A model generated the notes under the pieces. It did not search any database, was not told the origin of the DNA, and saw nothing but the letters and a program-made list of their open reading frames with translations. 37,990 bases of DNA. Origin: Tropicibacter sp. Alg240-R139. Its GTDB lineage: Bacteria > Pseudomonadota > Alphaproteobacteria > Rhodobacterales > Rhodobacteraceae. Shown one piece after another: positions 26,050 through 34,950 of this stretch. The stretch's first letter is position 1. The number at the start of each line of letters is the position of its first letter. The position numbers and the translations under genes were made by a program. The stretch covers positions 1 through 37,990 of the forward strand of contig NZ_UNRA01000011.1 in NCBI RefSeq assembly GCF_900537075.1. The letters are read 5' to 3'.

Positions 26050-27133
26050 GGTTCTCTCCGATCTGGCCGCGGTGCAGCAGCAGGTGGTCCAGGATCACGC
26101 AAGCCATCATTGCCTCGCCCACGGGAACGGCACGAATGCCAACGCATGGGTCGTGGCGGCCCTTGGTGATGATCTCGGTCTCTTCGCCGGATTTGGTGAT
26201 CGTTTTGCGCGTGGTCAGGATCGAGGATGTCGGTTTGACGGCAAAACGCACAACAACGTCCTGTCCCGTCGAAATGCCGCCCAGAATGCCGCCCGCGTGG
26301 TTCGAACTGTATTGCGGGCCGTTTTGCCCCATAAAGATCTCGTCGGCGTTGGCCTCGCCTGTCAGCTCGGCGGCTGCCATGCCTTCGCCGATCTCGACGC
26401 CCTTGACGGCGTTGATCGACATCATTGCGGCCGCGAGATCAGTGTCTAACTTGCCATAAATCGGCGCGCCAAGCCCTGCAGGGACGCCTCGTGCCACGAT
26501 CTCGACCACGGCACCAACCGAATTGCCGGACTTGCGCAATTCATTCAGATATTCGGCCCAGTCATCAGCAGCCTGTGCATCGGGTGTCCAAAACGGGTTC
26601 TGCTTGATCTGCGACCAGTCAAAGTTATTGCGGTCGATCTTGTTAGGGCCGATCTGCGTCATGTAGCCTGTAATCTGCACATTGGGTGCGATTTGCTTGA
26701 TTGCCTCGCGCGCCAGCCCACCTGCAGCCACACGCGATGCGGTTTCACGGGCCGAGCTGCGCCCGCCGCCGCGATAGTCGCGGATGCCGTACTTCTGCCA
26801 ATAGGTGATGTCGGCGTGACCGGGGCGGAACTTGTCCATGATGTCGCCATAGTCCTTGCTGCGCTGATCGGTGTTTTCGATCATCAACTGGACTGGCGTG
26901 CCCGTTGTCTGCCCTTCGAACACACCGGACAGGATTTTCACCTGATCGGATTCGCGGCGTTGGGTTGTGAATTTGTTCTGACCCGGTTTGCGCTTGTCCA
27001 GCCAGTGCTGGATCATCGCCTCGTCGATCTGAACGCCGGGGGGGCAACCGTCAACAGTGGCGCCCAAGGCGGGCCCGTGGCTTTCACCCCAGGTGGTGAC
27101 GCGGAAAAGGTGTCCAAAGCTGTTCATCGACAT
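26033..27133 (-). CDS. aroC: Chorismate synthase
   Basis: A 366-residue enzyme of full length. It makes chorismate from EPSP, the last step of the shikimate pathway, with reduced FMN as a required cofactor. Motifs are the N-terminal [28 protein letters not shown] followed by [21 protein letters not shown], and the C-terminal [18 protein letters not shown]. It begins the aroC-HD-AEC transcript, downstream of ribH2 on the same strand. Both neighbours connect to FMN: ribH2 helps make it and AroC needs it. Confidence 0.97.
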   Translation of the reverse strand: MSMNSFGHLFRVTTWGESHGPALGATVDGCPPGVQIDEAMIQHWLDKRKPGQNKFTTQRRESDQVKILSGVFEGQTTGTPVQLMIENTDQRSKDYGDIMDKFRPGHADITYWQKYGIRDYRGGGRSSARETASRVAAGGLAREAIKQIAPNVQITGYMTQIGPNKIDRNNFDWSQIKQNPFWTPDAQAADDWAEYLNELRKSGNSVGAVVEIVARGVPAGLGAPIYGKLDTDLAAAMMSINAVKGVEIGEGMAAAELTGEANADEIFMGQNGPQYSSNHAGGILGGISTGQDVVVRFAVKPTSSILTTRKTITKSGEETEIITKGRHDPCVGIRAVPVGEAMMACVILDHLLLHRGQIGENRGPIG

Positions 27134-27207
27134 GGGGTGTGCTCCTTTGCGACCCCGTGCTTAGCGGGCTGTGCTTTGGGTCTCAAGAGGATTTGCTTGC
27201 ACGAGCC

Positions 27208-27242
27208 GAGAGAGGGGCGCTGCCCTCTCTCAAGAGTTTTTT
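27208..27242 (+). terminator. GC-rich hairpin with T-tract between aroC and ribH2
   Basis: GAGAGAGGG (27208-27216) and CCCTCTCTC (27223-27231) form a 9-bp stem with a 6-base loop, then AAGAGTTTTTT. The T-run is on the plus strand, but both neighbouring genes run on the minus strand. It would end rightward (antisense) transcription and could still slow leftward transcription out of ribH2. Confidence 0.5.
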
Positions 27243-27255
27243 GCAAAACCAGGGA

Positions 27256-27696
27256 TCAGGCCGCGTCTGCAAGCTTGGCGCGGGTCTGACCGATCATCAG
27301 TGCGGCGTTTGCCGCCTCGCGGCCCTTTTCGACAAAATGAGCACTGTATATTGCGTTGTGATGATCAGTTTCCTGATAGTGATGCGGTGTGAGTGAAACC
27401 GACAAGACAGGGACGCCAGTATCCATGCCTGCGCGCATCAGCCCGTCAACGACAGCCTGGGCCACGAAGTCATGGCGATAGATGCCGCCATCTACGACAA
27501 ACGCGGCGCAAGCCACGGCGGCGTATTGACCGGTCTTTGCCAATTCTTGCGCGAGCAAGGGCATTTCGAACGCGCCGGGGACGTCAAAGACGTCGATCTG
27601 GTCAGCTGGGATCAGTTCCTGAAAACCGTCGAGCGCACGGTCGACGATGTCGGCATGCCATTGGGCCTTGATAAAGGCATATCGGGTGTGTGTCAT
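27256..27696 (-). CDS. ribH: 6,7-dimethyl-8-ribityllumazine synthase, type II (RibH2-like)
   Basis: A 146-residue lumazine synthase. It condenses ribulose-derived dihydroxybutanone phosphate with the pyrimidine precursor in riboflavin synthesis. AFIKAQWHADIVDRALDGF, VPGAFEMPL, VVDGGIYRHDFVA and SLTPHHYQETDHH follow the Brucella RibH2 pattern, not the usual RibH1, so a decameric type II enzyme is expected. I chose ATG 27696 because AAGGAG lies 8 nt upstream and the longer frame is leader RNA. An FMN riboswitch precedes it at 27769-27912. The other rib genes are elsewhere. Confidence 0.93.
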   Translation of the reverse strand: MTHTRYAFIKAQWHADIVDRALDGFQELIPADQIDVFDVPGAFEMPLLAQELAKTGQYAAVACAAFVVDGGIYRHDFVAQAVVDGLMRAGMDTGVPVLSVSLTPHHYQETDHHNAIYSAHFVEKGREAANAALMIGQTRAKLADAA

Positions 27697-27740
27697 CTTA
27701 ATCTCCTTTGGTTCTGACACGTCACCCAAGGCGATCACGA

Positions 27741-27766
27741 ACAGGGCCGGGTCTGGACCCGTCCTG
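27741..27766 (-). promoter_or_regulatory. Expression-platform hairpin between FMN aptamer and ribH2
   Basis: On the minus strand ACAGG-A-CGGGT pairs with ACCCG-GC-CCTGT around a CCAG loop, just after the aptamer. No U-run follows, so it is not an intrinsic terminator; it could switch access to the ribH2 ribosome binding site 40 nt downstream. The mechanism is inferred. Confidence 0.5.
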
Positions 27767-27768
27767 TA

Positions 27769-27912
27769 CGTTCTCTTTCATCCGGACTATGACCGTCGGC
27801 TCTGGCATCTCACCAGATCTGCTGACACCCTCGAATTGAGGGCCGCTCGCGGGCTTACGGGTCGCAATGCCCGCATACCGCCGGTGGGGAATTTCGCCCC
27901 GCCCTGAGAACG
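27769..27912 (-). promoter_or_regulatory. FMN riboswitch (RFN element) controlling ribH2
   Basis: Read on the minus strand, the RNA begins with CGTTCTCAGGGCGGGG and AAATTCCCCACCGGCGGT. It continues with AGCCCGCGAGCG and CAGATCTGGTGAGATGCCAG-type segments, and ends GTCCGGATGAAAGAGAACG. The last bases pair with the first to form P1. These are the conserved RFN aptamer blocks in the right order. Binding of FMN should lower ribH2 expression. It lies 72 nt upstream of the gene. Confidence 0.95.
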
Positions 27913-27977
27913 AGGCGGACCTTGCCAATGAGGGGCGCAATCTGCAAGACCAATTTTGCACGACAGAAAGAAAAATG

Positions 27978-28604
27978 ATGCATCCAAACCCCGTTTTTCG
28001 AACCGCTGACCATGAAACCAACCTGCAGTTTGCGCGCGAGCGCGGTTTTGGCGTTTTGGCGGTTTCGGTCGAGGGGGCGCCGCTGTTGTCCCACGTGCCG
28101 TTCATTTTGTCAGATGACGGGGCTTGGGCTGATTTGCATCTGGTGCGCTCAAATCCGATTGCCCGCGCGCTAAAGCAGGCGCTGCAGGCGCGAATCGCGG
28201 TCAGCGGGCCGGATGCCTATGTCTCGCCGGATTGGTACGGTGTGCCGGATCAGGTTCCGACGTGGAACTATGTGGCAGTGCATCTGATCGGGCGGCTTGA
28301 GCTGCGGCCTCAGGATGAACTGCGGGGCGTGTTGGATCGCCAGTCGGCAGTGTTCGAGGCGCGTCTTGCCCCAAAGCCGGCTTGGACCGCCGACAAGATG
28401 GAGCCGGAGGCTTTGGGTCGAATGATGCGCCAGATCGTGCCGTGTCGTCTGATGATCGAGGATGTTCAAGGCACTTGGAAGTTGAACCAGAACAAGGCTG
28501 TAGACGCGCGATTGAGTGCGGTGGGCAGTATTGAGGGTGCAGTTTTGGGATCAGAAGTCGACGTATTGGCGCAGTGGATGCGGGACGTGGATCAGGCGGG
28601 TTGA
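27978..28604 (+). CDS. FMN-binding PaiB-like negative regulator family protein
   Basis: A 208-residue protein of the PaiB/FMN-binding split-barrel family. It begins MHPNPVFR, then has GFGVLAVSVEGAPLLSHVPFIL (part of the barrel), DAYVSPDWYGVPDQVPTWNY (the typical YVSPxWY block) and the C-terminal VQGTWKLNQNK. Family members bind FMN, and some were described as repressors of sporulation and protease genes; DNA binding is not evident from sequence. ATG 27975 is an equally possible start. It is divergent from the FMN riboswitch, whose 5' end is 65 nt away. Its stop overlaps the convergent hydrolase by 13 nt. Confidence 0.85.
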   Translation: MHPNPVFRTADHETNLQFARERGFGVLAVSVEGAPLLSHVPFILSDDGAWADLHLVRSNPIARALKQALQARIAVSGPDAYVSPDWYGVPDQVPTWNYVAVHLIGRLELRPQDELRGVLDRQSAVFEARLAPKPAWTADKMEPEALGRMMRQIVPCRLMIEDVQGTWKLNQNKAVDARLSAVGSIEGAVLGSEVDVLAQWMRDVDQAG

Positions 28605-29491
28605 ACCTGATCCAGCTGCGCAGCCCGAGCGACATGGTTTGCCACAAAGGCAGGGTCTTGCATGGGCATGAAATGGGACAGGTCCGGGCGGTGAACATCC
28701 GTCCCGTTCGGCAGGGCGTCGGCCAGTCCCGGCCAGGTCGGCGAGCGCGTGAAATCGCCAAATGACTTCATGTCCATGGTGTGGCCCCGCAGCACTGTGA
28801 CCGGGCAAGTGACCTGATCCAGATGATCCAGGATGAACGCGCCGGTCATTGGCAACATGTACGAACTCGCCTCAACCTCGGGCGGGCAGGCGAGCGTTAA
28901 TCCGGTATCCGTCGGCAGCAGCCCGTGTTCGCAGTAGTCCTGCAAGACTTGCGGCGTGAACAGCGAATAGGGAGAGCGGTCGCGGAAGCGGTCGATCATC
29001 TCTTGTACCGAGGTAAAGTTGCGTTTGCGCTGTGCTGCTGGATGTTGTGCGCCTTCGGGCGACAGAGTATCGGCAAGCGCGTATATCTCGGGGTTCATGA
29101 TCACGGGATCAATAAGGAGCAGCGCGCGAACAGATTGCGGGTTCTTGATCGTTGCCTGCGCCAGAGCATGACCGCCCAAGGAATGCCCGACACAGACGAG
29201 GTCGATCAAGTTCAGGCCGCGAATGAAGACCGCCATTTCTTCGCCGAGATCTGACCAACTGGAAAACGGACCGCCGGTGGATTGCCCGTGCCCATGAAGG
29301 TCAACGCAGATGGAATGTACTGCGGGCAGATGGCTGATGACCTGGTCCCAGATACGTGCGTGAAACCCGGTGGCGTGGGCAAAAAGCAGTGTCGGTCCAC
29401 GGTCGCGTTTGTCAGCGTGCCGCTCAACATAACTGAGGGCGACATCGCCGATACGGCAGGTGCCTCGTTGCATAGATATTGTTTCGGGCAC
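28592..29491 (-). CDS. Alpha/beta hydrolase
   Basis: A 299-residue alpha/beta-hydrolase. It has an oxyanion-type LLFAHATGFHARIW, the acidic strand end VDLHGHGQS, and the nucleophile elbow VGHSLGGHAL (S104). A C-terminal His is plausible in PDLSHFMPMQDP. It is probably a cytosolic esterase or lactonase with unknown substrate. I kept the GTG start at 29491 because AGAGG lies 7 nt upstream; ATG 29473 lacks a site. It follows the amidohydrolase gene on the same strand with a 104-nt gap that holds no clear terminator. Confidence 0.85.
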   Translation of the reverse strand: MPETISMQRGTCRIGDVALSYVERHADKRDRGPTLLFAHATGFHARIWDQVISHLPAVHSICVDLHGHGQSTGGPFSSWSDLGEEMAVFIRGLNLIDLVCVGHSLGGHALAQATIKNPQSVRALLLIDPVIMNPEIYALADTLSPEGAQHPAAQRKRNFTSVQEMIDRFRDRSPYSLFTPQVLQDYCEHGLLPTDTGLTLACPPEVEASSYMLPMTGAFILDHLDQVTCPVTVLRGHTMDMKSFGDFTRSPTWPGLADALPNGTDVHRPDLSHFMPMQDPAFVANHVARAAQLDQVQPA

Positions 29492-29595
29492 GTGGCCACC
29501 TCTTGGGTCAAACAGGTTCTGAGTTTGAGACTAGAAGCCAGTTTGCCAGCCGCACAAACACGACGTTGGGGCACGAACGTGTTTTCCTTGCGCAA

Positions 29596-30483
29596 TCAGC
29601 GCGTGCCGATCTGATCCATCGAGATGCTGCGTCCAAAGATCCGTTCAGCATTGCGATAGGCGATCTGCTCGGCGATGTCGCGCGGTAACAGGGCCAGCCA
29701 GGCGCGATTTGACTGGATGATCTCATCATAATCGTCCCATTGGCCGTTTACCCAGGTATCACTGCCCACCATCAGGCGATCCGGAAAGGCGAAGATGACC
29801 CTTTTCCAATCCGGGTCTAGACCCCTTCCCCAGCCCAGGATCTCGTTTTCCCTCAGCGAAGTGTCTGCAAGCAGCTCGGGGTGGCTGTTCATCAAATCGA
29901 AAACGGTTGTGGCGCTGTCTCCCAGTCCGGCATGGGCCCAGATGATCTTGACCTGCGGGTCCAGGGAATAGAGCCAGCGAATGGGTTCGCTGCTGGAGTG
30001 CACATGCAGAAAGATGTCGCGCTCGCGAGCCATTTGGATGACCGACCGAAAGAACGGTTCGTCCGAGGTATCGAGGCGATGAATGTGAAACTCGCCGATC
30101 CCTTCGTGGGGAAAGCGGGTTAAGCGGTTGGTCAGATAAGCCTCCATATCCGTGACCTTAGTCCAATTCGAAGAACCCGCACTGCCGTGATAGGGGCGCA
30201 GTTCCGGAACAATGCGATTGGGGGCGTATTCCCACAACATAATGGTGCCTTCGTCCGGGGTAGATGATACCAGCCCCATCGCCACACCGTTGCGATCCAT
30301 CATTTCGATGACACTTTCGACCGGATAGGTGTTCCAGGCGGGTTCCTTGTAATGGATGTGGGCGTCAAAGATCGGCAAGTCATGAATGGCGGCGCCGATT
30401 GGGTCTCTATCATCTCCACGTGCAACCGTTGCCTGGACACACGCCAGCAACAGAGCAAGAGCGAAATTCGAAATTTTTGCCAT
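29596..30483 (-). CDS. Exported amidohydrolase (TIM-barrel metal-dependent hydrolase)
   Basis: A 295-residue protein of the amidohydrolase-2 type. It starts with a likely signal peptide (MAKISNFALALLLACVQATVA), which is unusual since most relatives are cytosolic. FDAHIHYKE provides the HxH metal site. HVHSSSEP supplies a further His, IWAHAGLGD another, and MVGSDTWVN the last Asp. I chose ATG 30483 because GGAG lies 9 nt upstream; a TTG 15 nt earlier would include that site. Substrate unknown: hydrolysis or decarboxylation of a cyclic compound is the family norm. Confidence 0.8.
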   Translation of the reverse strand: MAKISNFALALLLACVQATVARGDDRDPIGAAIHDLPIFDAHIHYKEPAWNTYPVESVIEMMDRNGVAMGLVSSTPDEGTIMLWEYAPNRIVPELRPYHGSAGSSNWTKVTDMEAYLTNRLTRFPHEGIGEFHIHRLDTSDEPFFRSVIQMARERDIFLHVHSSSEPIRWLYSLDPQVKIIWAHAGLGDSATTVFDLMNSHPELLADTSLRENEILGWGRGLDPDWKRVIFAFPDRLMVGSDTWVNGQWDDYDEIIQSNRAWLALLPRDIAEQIAYRNAERIFGRSISMDQIGTR

Positions 30484-30616
30484 ACTGGTGATCTCCAATC
30501 AGACTATAGGAACATCTTGACCCAGTTGGACTGGTTTTGGCGAAAGAAATTGAAACCTCGGTCGTGGTTGCTACACATTTGCCCAAAGCAATCGGATGGA
30601 ACAGGGAACAGTCATC

Positions 30617-31228
30617 ATGAAACTCTACTACAGCCCAACGTCGCCCTACGTGCGCAAGGTCATGGTGCTTTTGCATGAAACAGGTCAGCTGGACGATGTC
30701 GAACTGATCGACGCAAGCGGTACACCGCTTGACCCGGCGGATCCGCTTTTGGGCAAGAATCCCCTAACCAAAGTACCCGCGCTGGAACGCCCGGATGGAC
30801 CGACGCTTTTCGATAGCCGCGTGATCTGTACCTTCTTGGACGCGCGGACGCAGGGTGGTCTCTATCCTGACGGCAATGCCCGGTGGGACACGTTGACGCT
30901 GGAGGCGTTAGCGGACGGGATATTGGACGCAGCTCTGCTCATTACGTACGAAAGTCGGCTTCGCCCCGAAAGAATGCAGTGGGACAGCTGGGCCGATGCG
31001 CAATGGGCCAAGATCGAGCGGGCCTGTGCGGCGCTGAACCAACGCTGGATGGCGCATCTGACCGGGCCTTTGGATATGGGCCAAATCGCGGTGGCCTGTG
31101 CCCTGGGGTATGTGGATTTCCGCCATGATGCGCGCGGATGGCGCAAGGGCAATGATGCACTTGCCGCATGGTATGCCGAATTCGAATCGCGACCCAGTCT
31201 GGAAGCGACTCGCCCGCCTGAAGGCTGA
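30617..31228 (+). CDS. Glutathione S-transferase family protein
   Basis: A 203-residue GST. The N-terminal thioredoxin-like domain begins MKLYYSPTSPYVRKVMVLL, with the active-site Ser in SPTSPYVRK, and carries the cis-Pro/glutathione motif KVPALERPDGPTLFDSRVI. The C-terminal helical domain includes MGQIAVACALGYVDFR. It conjugates or reduces substrates using glutathione in the cytosol. I chose ATG 30617 because AGGGA lies about 10 nt upstream and the fold starts at once. It is divergent from the amidohydrolase gene and upstream of petABC on the same strand. Confidence 0.88.
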   Translation: MKLYYSPTSPYVRKVMVLLHETGQLDDVELIDASGTPLDPADPLLGKNPLTKVPALERPDGPTLFDSRVICTFLDARTQGGLYPDGNARWDTLTLEALADGILDAALLITYESRLRPERMQWDSWADAQWAKIERACAALNQRWMAHLTGPLDMGQIAVACALGYVDFRHDARGWRKGNDALAAWYAEFESRPSLEATRPPEG

Positions 31229-31332
31229 GATTTGGCGAGGAAATGGAGTTTCGTGAGCGGCGCAGCTTGAAATTGTGTGTCCGCACCGCGACATGAAGTG
31301 CGAATAACTCGCTCCTGCGCGCCTATGACCGC

Positions 31333-31361
31333 TGGACGAACCAATTTCCTGCCGCTAGATA
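31333..31361 (+). promoter_or_regulatory. Candidate petABC promoter
   Basis: TGGACG at 31333-31338 and TAGATA at 31356-31361 are separated by 17 bp, about 80 nt before the petA start. Each box matches the sigma-70 consensus only partly. The remaining 31229-31440 gap shows no gene or other clear signal. Confidence 0.3.
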
Positions 31362-31440
31362 CCCGCGATAAGTCACCGCATTCGTGTGGTGCTGATGCAT
31401 GTTTGCCCGTTCGCCGGGCGCTGGAATCGGAGAAAACCTC

Positions 31441-32025
31441 GTGTCCCACGCAGAAGACCACGAAGGCACCCGCAGAGATTTCCTCTACTACGCCACGGCT
31501 GGCGCAGGTGTCGTAGCCACAGGGGCGGCGGTTTGGCCCCTTGTCAATCAGATGAACCCCTCAGCAGACGTTCAGGCGCTGTCCTCGATCCGTCAGGATG
31601 TAAGCGGGGTCGAGCCGGGCACGCAGCTGACCGTTAAATGGCTGGGTAAGCCTGTGTTTATCCGTCACCGCACAGGTGCCGAGATCAAGGAAGCGCAGGA
31701 ACAGGATGCCGAAGGTGTTGACGCACTGCCTGATCCGCTGGCCCGCAACTTGAACCTGAACTCGGATGCACCGGCAACCGATGCCAACCGTGTCATGCCC
31801 TCGCCCGAAGGCGAAGCGCCAGGCGCGTGGATCGTTCAGATGGGTGTCTGTACCCACCTTGGCTGTGTACCACTCGGGGATGCAGGCGAATTTGGTGGCT
31901 GGTTCTGTCCCTGCCACGGTTCACACTACGACCTCGCCGGTCGAATTCGCAAAGGCCCCGCGCCTGAAAACCTGCCCATTCCGCCCGTTGAATGGGTCGA
32001 TGCCACAACCATCAAGCTCGGCTAA
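31441..32025 (+). CDS. petA: Cytochrome bc1 Rieske iron-sulfur subunit
   Basis: A 194-residue Rieske protein. The N-terminus [15 protein letters not shown] has the twin-arginine pair (R11-R12) and an uncleaved membrane anchor. The 2Fe-2S site is CTHLGC (ligands C137, H139) and CPCHGSH (ligands C156, H159), with C142-C158 expected as the structural disulfide. It passes electrons from ubiquinol at the Qo site to cytochrome c1. The start is the GTG at 31441: GGAG lies 8 nt upstream and the sequence aligns with Rhodobacter Rieske proteins from here. It is first in petABC, with petB 11 nt downstream. Confidence 0.97.
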   Translation: MSHAEDHEGTRRDFLYYATAGAGVVATGAAVWPLVNQMNPSADVQALSSIRQDVSGVEPGTQLTVKWLGKPVFIRHRTGAEIKEAQEQDAEGVDALPDPLARNLNLNSDAPATDANRVMPSPEGEAPGAWIVQMGVCTHLGCVPLGDAGEFGGWFCPCHGSHYDLAGRIRKGPAPENLPIPPVEWVDATTIKLG

Positions 32026-32036
32026 GGGGGACCCAG

Positions 32037-33368
32037 ATGTCCGGAATTCCGCACGATCATTACGAGCCGAAGAGCAATGGCGAAAAGTGGCTGCACAGCC
32101 GCCTGCCCATCGTCGGCCTCGTTTACGACACCATCATGATCCCCACTCCCAAGAACCTGAACTGGTGGTGGATTTGGGGCATCGTCCTGGCGTTCTGCCT
32201 GGCGCTGCAGATTGTCACCGGTATCGTTCTGGTGATGCATTATACCCCACACGTTGATCTGGCATTCGCCAGCGTCGAGCACATCATGCGCAACGTGAAC
32301 GGCGGCTACATGCTCCGCTACCTGCACATGAACGGCGCTTCGCTGTTCTTTGTTGCGGTCTACATTCACATGTTTCGTGGCCTGTTTTACGGTTCGTACA
32401 AAGCGCCGCGTGAAATCACGTGGATCATCGGGATGCTTATCTTTGTCTTGATGATGGGCACCGGATTCATGGGCTATGTTCTGCCCTGGGGTCAGATGTC
32501 GTTCTGGGGCGCAACTGTGATCACCGGCCTGTTTGGTGCGATCCCGTTCATTGGCGAGCCGATCCAGACCCTGCTGTTGGGTGGTCCGGCCGTGGACAAC
32601 GCGACCTTGAACCGCTTCTTCTCGCTGCATTATCTGTTGCCGTTTGTGATTGCGGCGCTGGTGATCGTGCACATCTGGGCGTTCCACACCACGGGCAACA
32701 ACAACCCCACCGGTGTTGAAGTTCGCCGCACGTCGAAAGAAGACGTCAAGAAAGACACCCTGCCGTTCTGGCCGTACTTTGTGATCAAGGATTTCCTGGG
32801 TCTGGCCGTTGTTTTAGTGATCTTCTGGGCCATCGTCGGCTTTATGCCCAACTACCTGGGTCACCCCGACAACTACATCGAAGCCAATCCGCTGGTGACG
32901 CCCGCGCACATCGTTCCTGAATGGTACTTCCTGCCGTTCTACGCGATCCTGCGTGCCTTTACCGCCGATGTGTGGCTGGTGCAGCTGGTCAGCTTTGTGA
33001 CTGGTGGCATCATCGACGCCAAGTTCTTTGGTGTGATCGCGATGTTTGGTGCGATTGCTGTCATGGCGCTGGCACCTTGGTTGGACACATCGAACGTGCG
33101 TTCGGGTCAGTATCGCCCGATGTTCAAGTGGTGGTTCTACCTGCTGATCGTGGACTTCTTTGTCCTGATGTGGCTGGGTGCAATGCCTGCCGAAGAACCC
33201 TATGCGTCCTTCTCGTTGATCGGTTCCGCCTATTGGTTCGGTTACTTCCTGGTCATCTTGCCCCTGTTGGGCGTGATCGAGAAGCCGCTGCCACAACCGG
33301 AAACCATCGAAGAAGACTTCAACGCGCATTATGGCAAGGCTGACGCCGACGCCACGCCAGCTGAATAA
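32037..33368 (+). CDS. petB: Cytochrome b of the bc1 complex
   Basis: A 443-residue integral membrane protein with eight expected helices. Haem ligands are H97 and H111 in one helix and H198 and H212 in another, spaced 13 apart as required. The Qo-site PEWY motif is in [15 protein letters not shown], and [19 protein letters not shown] marks the cd loop. It binds both b haems and the quinone sites. An AAGGGGG site precedes ATG 32037, which I chose because the homologous N-terminus begins there. Confidence 0.98.
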   Translation: MSGIPHDHYEPKSNGEKWLHSRLPIVGLVYDTIMIPTPKNLNWWWIWGIVLAFCLALQIVTGIVLVMHYTPHVDLAFASVEHIMRNVNGGYMLRYLHMNGASLFFVAVYIHMFRGLFYGSYKAPREITWIIGMLIFVLMMGTGFMGYVLPWGQMSFWGATVITGLFGAIPFIGEPIQTLLLGGPAVDNATLNRFFSLHYLLPFVIAALVIVHIWAFHTTGNNNPTGVEVRRTSKEDVKKDTLPFWPYFVIKDFLGLAVVLVIFWAIVGFMPNYLGHPDNYIEANPLVTPAHIVPEWYFLPFYAILRAFTADVWLVQLVSFVTGGIIDAKFFGVIAMFGAIAVMALAPWLDTSNVRSGQYRPMFKWWFYLLIVDFFVLMWLGAMPAEEPYASFSLIGSAYWFGYFLVILPLLGVIEKPLPQPETIEEDFNAHYGKADADATPAE

Positions 33369-33383
33369 GAGGGACCGAAACCC

Positions 33384-34172
33384 ATGTTCAAGAAACTTGT
33401 ACTAGGTGCCGCTCTGGCCTTTGCCCCTGTCGCAGCAATTGCGGCAGGTGGTGGCGACCAGCACATCGAGGACTTTGCGTTCTCGTTCGAAGGTCCCTTT
33501 GGCACCTATGACCAGAACCAGCTTCAGCGCGGTTTGCAGATCTATACCGAGGTTTGTTCGGCCTGCCACGGCCTGCGGTACATCCCCTTGCGGACCCTGT
33601 CGGACGAAGATGGTCCTGGCATCCCCGAGGATCAGGTCCGTGCCTATGCCGCGGACAACTTCTCGGTTTACGACGAAGATCTGGACGACGATCGCCCTGC
33701 GATCCCCGCGGACAACTTCCCGGCCAACGACAACGCTGGCGCACCTGACTTGAGCCTTATGGCCAAGGCGCGCGCCGGTTTCCACGGCCCCTATGGCCTG
33801 GGCATCAACCAGTTGGTCAAGGGTATGGGCGGCGCGGAATACATTGCTTCGCTGTTGTCCGGTTACACCGGCAAGGAAAAAGAAGAAGCAGGTGCGATCT
33901 TGTACGAGAACACCGCCTTTCCAGGCGGCTGGATCTCGATGGCGCCGCCCCTGTTTGACGAGCAAGTCGAGTTCATTGATGGCCACGCTAACGATGTCGT
34001 GGCGATGTCCGAAGACGTCTCGGCCTTCCTGATGTGGACAGCCGAGCCCAAGATGATGGCCCGCAAGCAGGCCGGTTTTGTTGGCGTGCTGTTCCTGACC
34101 CTGCTGTCGGTTCTGCTGTACCTGACCAACAAGCGCCTCTGGGCACCGATCAAAGGCAAGAAGAAAGCCTGA
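33384..34172 (+). CDS. petC: Cytochrome c1
   Basis: A 262-residue membrane-anchored c-type cytochrome. Signal peptide [21 protein letters not shown], haem c site CSACH (C58, C61, H62), axial Met M186 in [10 protein letters not shown], and a C-terminal transmembrane anchor ([17 protein letters not shown]). It passes electrons from the Rieske protein to soluble or membrane cytochromes c. The only cysteines are the two haem ones, so the extra disulfide known in Rhodobacter capsulatus c1 is absent. Ile184 lies two residues before the Met. Last gene of petABC, 15 nt after petB, with a terminator at 34198. Confidence 0.97.
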   Translation: MFKKLVLGAALAFAPVAAIAAGGGDQHIEDFAFSFEGPFGTYDQNQLQRGLQIYTEVCSACHGLRYIPLRTLSDEDGPGIPEDQVRAYAADNFSVYDEDLDDDRPAIPADNFPANDNAGAPDLSLMAKARAGFHGPYGLGINQLVKGMGGAEYIASLLSGYTGKEKEEAGAILYENTAFPGGWISMAPPLFDEQVEFIDGHANDVVAMSEDVSAFLMWTAEPKMMARKQAGFVGVLFLTLLSVLLYLTNKRLWAPIKGKKKA

Positions 34173-34197
34173 TCTGGTTCAAAGCTCTGGTAATTGA

Positions 34198-34233
34198 AAC
34201 CCCCGGCCCGCAAGGTGCCGGGGGTTTTTCTTT
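34198..34233 (+). terminator. Rho-independent terminator after petABC
   Basis: A perfect 10-bp stem, AACCCCCGGC (34198-34207) with GCCGGGGGTT (34217-34226), carries a 9-base loop and is followed by TTTCTTT. It lies 26 nt past the petC stop. Confidence 0.93.
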
Positions 34234-34248
34234 ATTTGGTGGGGCGTC

Positions 34249-34947
34249 TTGGGATTGATCTTGCGCGGACTGGCGGGCGCGGCAACACAACTGGTATTGC
34301 TATATGCCCTGATGATCGCCCCCGCTGGTCTGATCGCAGGAGAGTGGTTCTGGCCACGTGGCACGCAGCTTCTGGCGTCCTATGCGGCGCTTCTGGGGGT
34401 GTCGACGGTGGTTATGGCCGTGATCGCACCACAGAGCCTTGAGGCGCGCCTGCGCCGCCCCGCAAGCGCGGTGCAACCCTTTGCTGACAAGTGGGCCACA
34501 GCCAGTGTTTTGGCGGCTCTTGCGTCGTCGGTGATGTTTGTCCCCTTGGATGTCTTCTGGTGGCATATCCTTGGCCCACCGTCGGCGAACGTCGCGTCCT
34601 TAGCGGGTTGGATTGCAGTCGCGGGATATGCCCTGTGCCTGTGGGTCATCTTTGTGAATGCTTTTGCGATACCGATTGTCGCGGATCAATCCGGGGTCGG
34701 GCAAGTCTTGGTCACATCGGGACCTTACGCTTTGGTTCGGCATCCGATGTATCTGTCGTTCCTGCTGATGCAGGCGGGGGCAGGTGTCTGGTTGGGCAGT
34801 TTGGCAAGCCTGGGGATGCTGCTTGTTACCTTCATCGCCCTGATCCTGCGTGTGATCGTCGAAGAGCGTATGTTGGTCGACACGTTGCCCGACTATGATG
34901 CTTATCGAGAAAACACCCGTTGCCGCATTTTTCCGTTTGTCTGGTAG
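34249..34947 (+). CDS. ICMT/PEMT-like membrane methyltransferase family protein
   Basis: A 232-residue protein with about five to six hydrophobic helices. The C-terminal signature GPYALVRHPMYLSFLLMQAG and EERMLVDTLPDYDAYRENTR (the Glu-Glu-rich, Tyr-containing end) are those of isoprenylcysteine carboxylmethyltransferase-like and phospholipid methyltransferase proteins. Bacterial targets are mostly unknown. The likely start is TTG 34249, after a GGTGGGG stretch; a later start is possible. It follows the petABC terminator and so probably has its own promoter or relies on read-through. Confidence 0.78.
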   Translation: MGLILRGLAGAATQLVLLYALMIAPAGLIAGEWFWPRGTQLLASYAALLGVSTVVMAVIAPQSLEARLRRPASAVQPFADKWATASVLAALASSVMFVPLDVFWWHILGPPSANVASLAGWIAVAGYALCLWVIFVNAFAIPIVADQSGVGQVLVTSGPYALVRHPMYLSFLLMQAGAGVWLGSLASLGMLLVTFIALILRVIVEERMLVDTLPDYDAYRENTRCRIFPFVW

Positions 34948-34950
34948 CGC

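Noticed and set aside
27139-27396. Plus-strand open frame between aroC and ribH2
   Set aside because: It runs through the hairpin and antisense to the ribH2 end, with no family features.
31399-31440. ATG-type or earlier start for petA giving 14 extra residues
   Set aside because: The added residues do not match Rieske N-termini; GTG 31441 has a ribosome binding site and aligns with known proteins.
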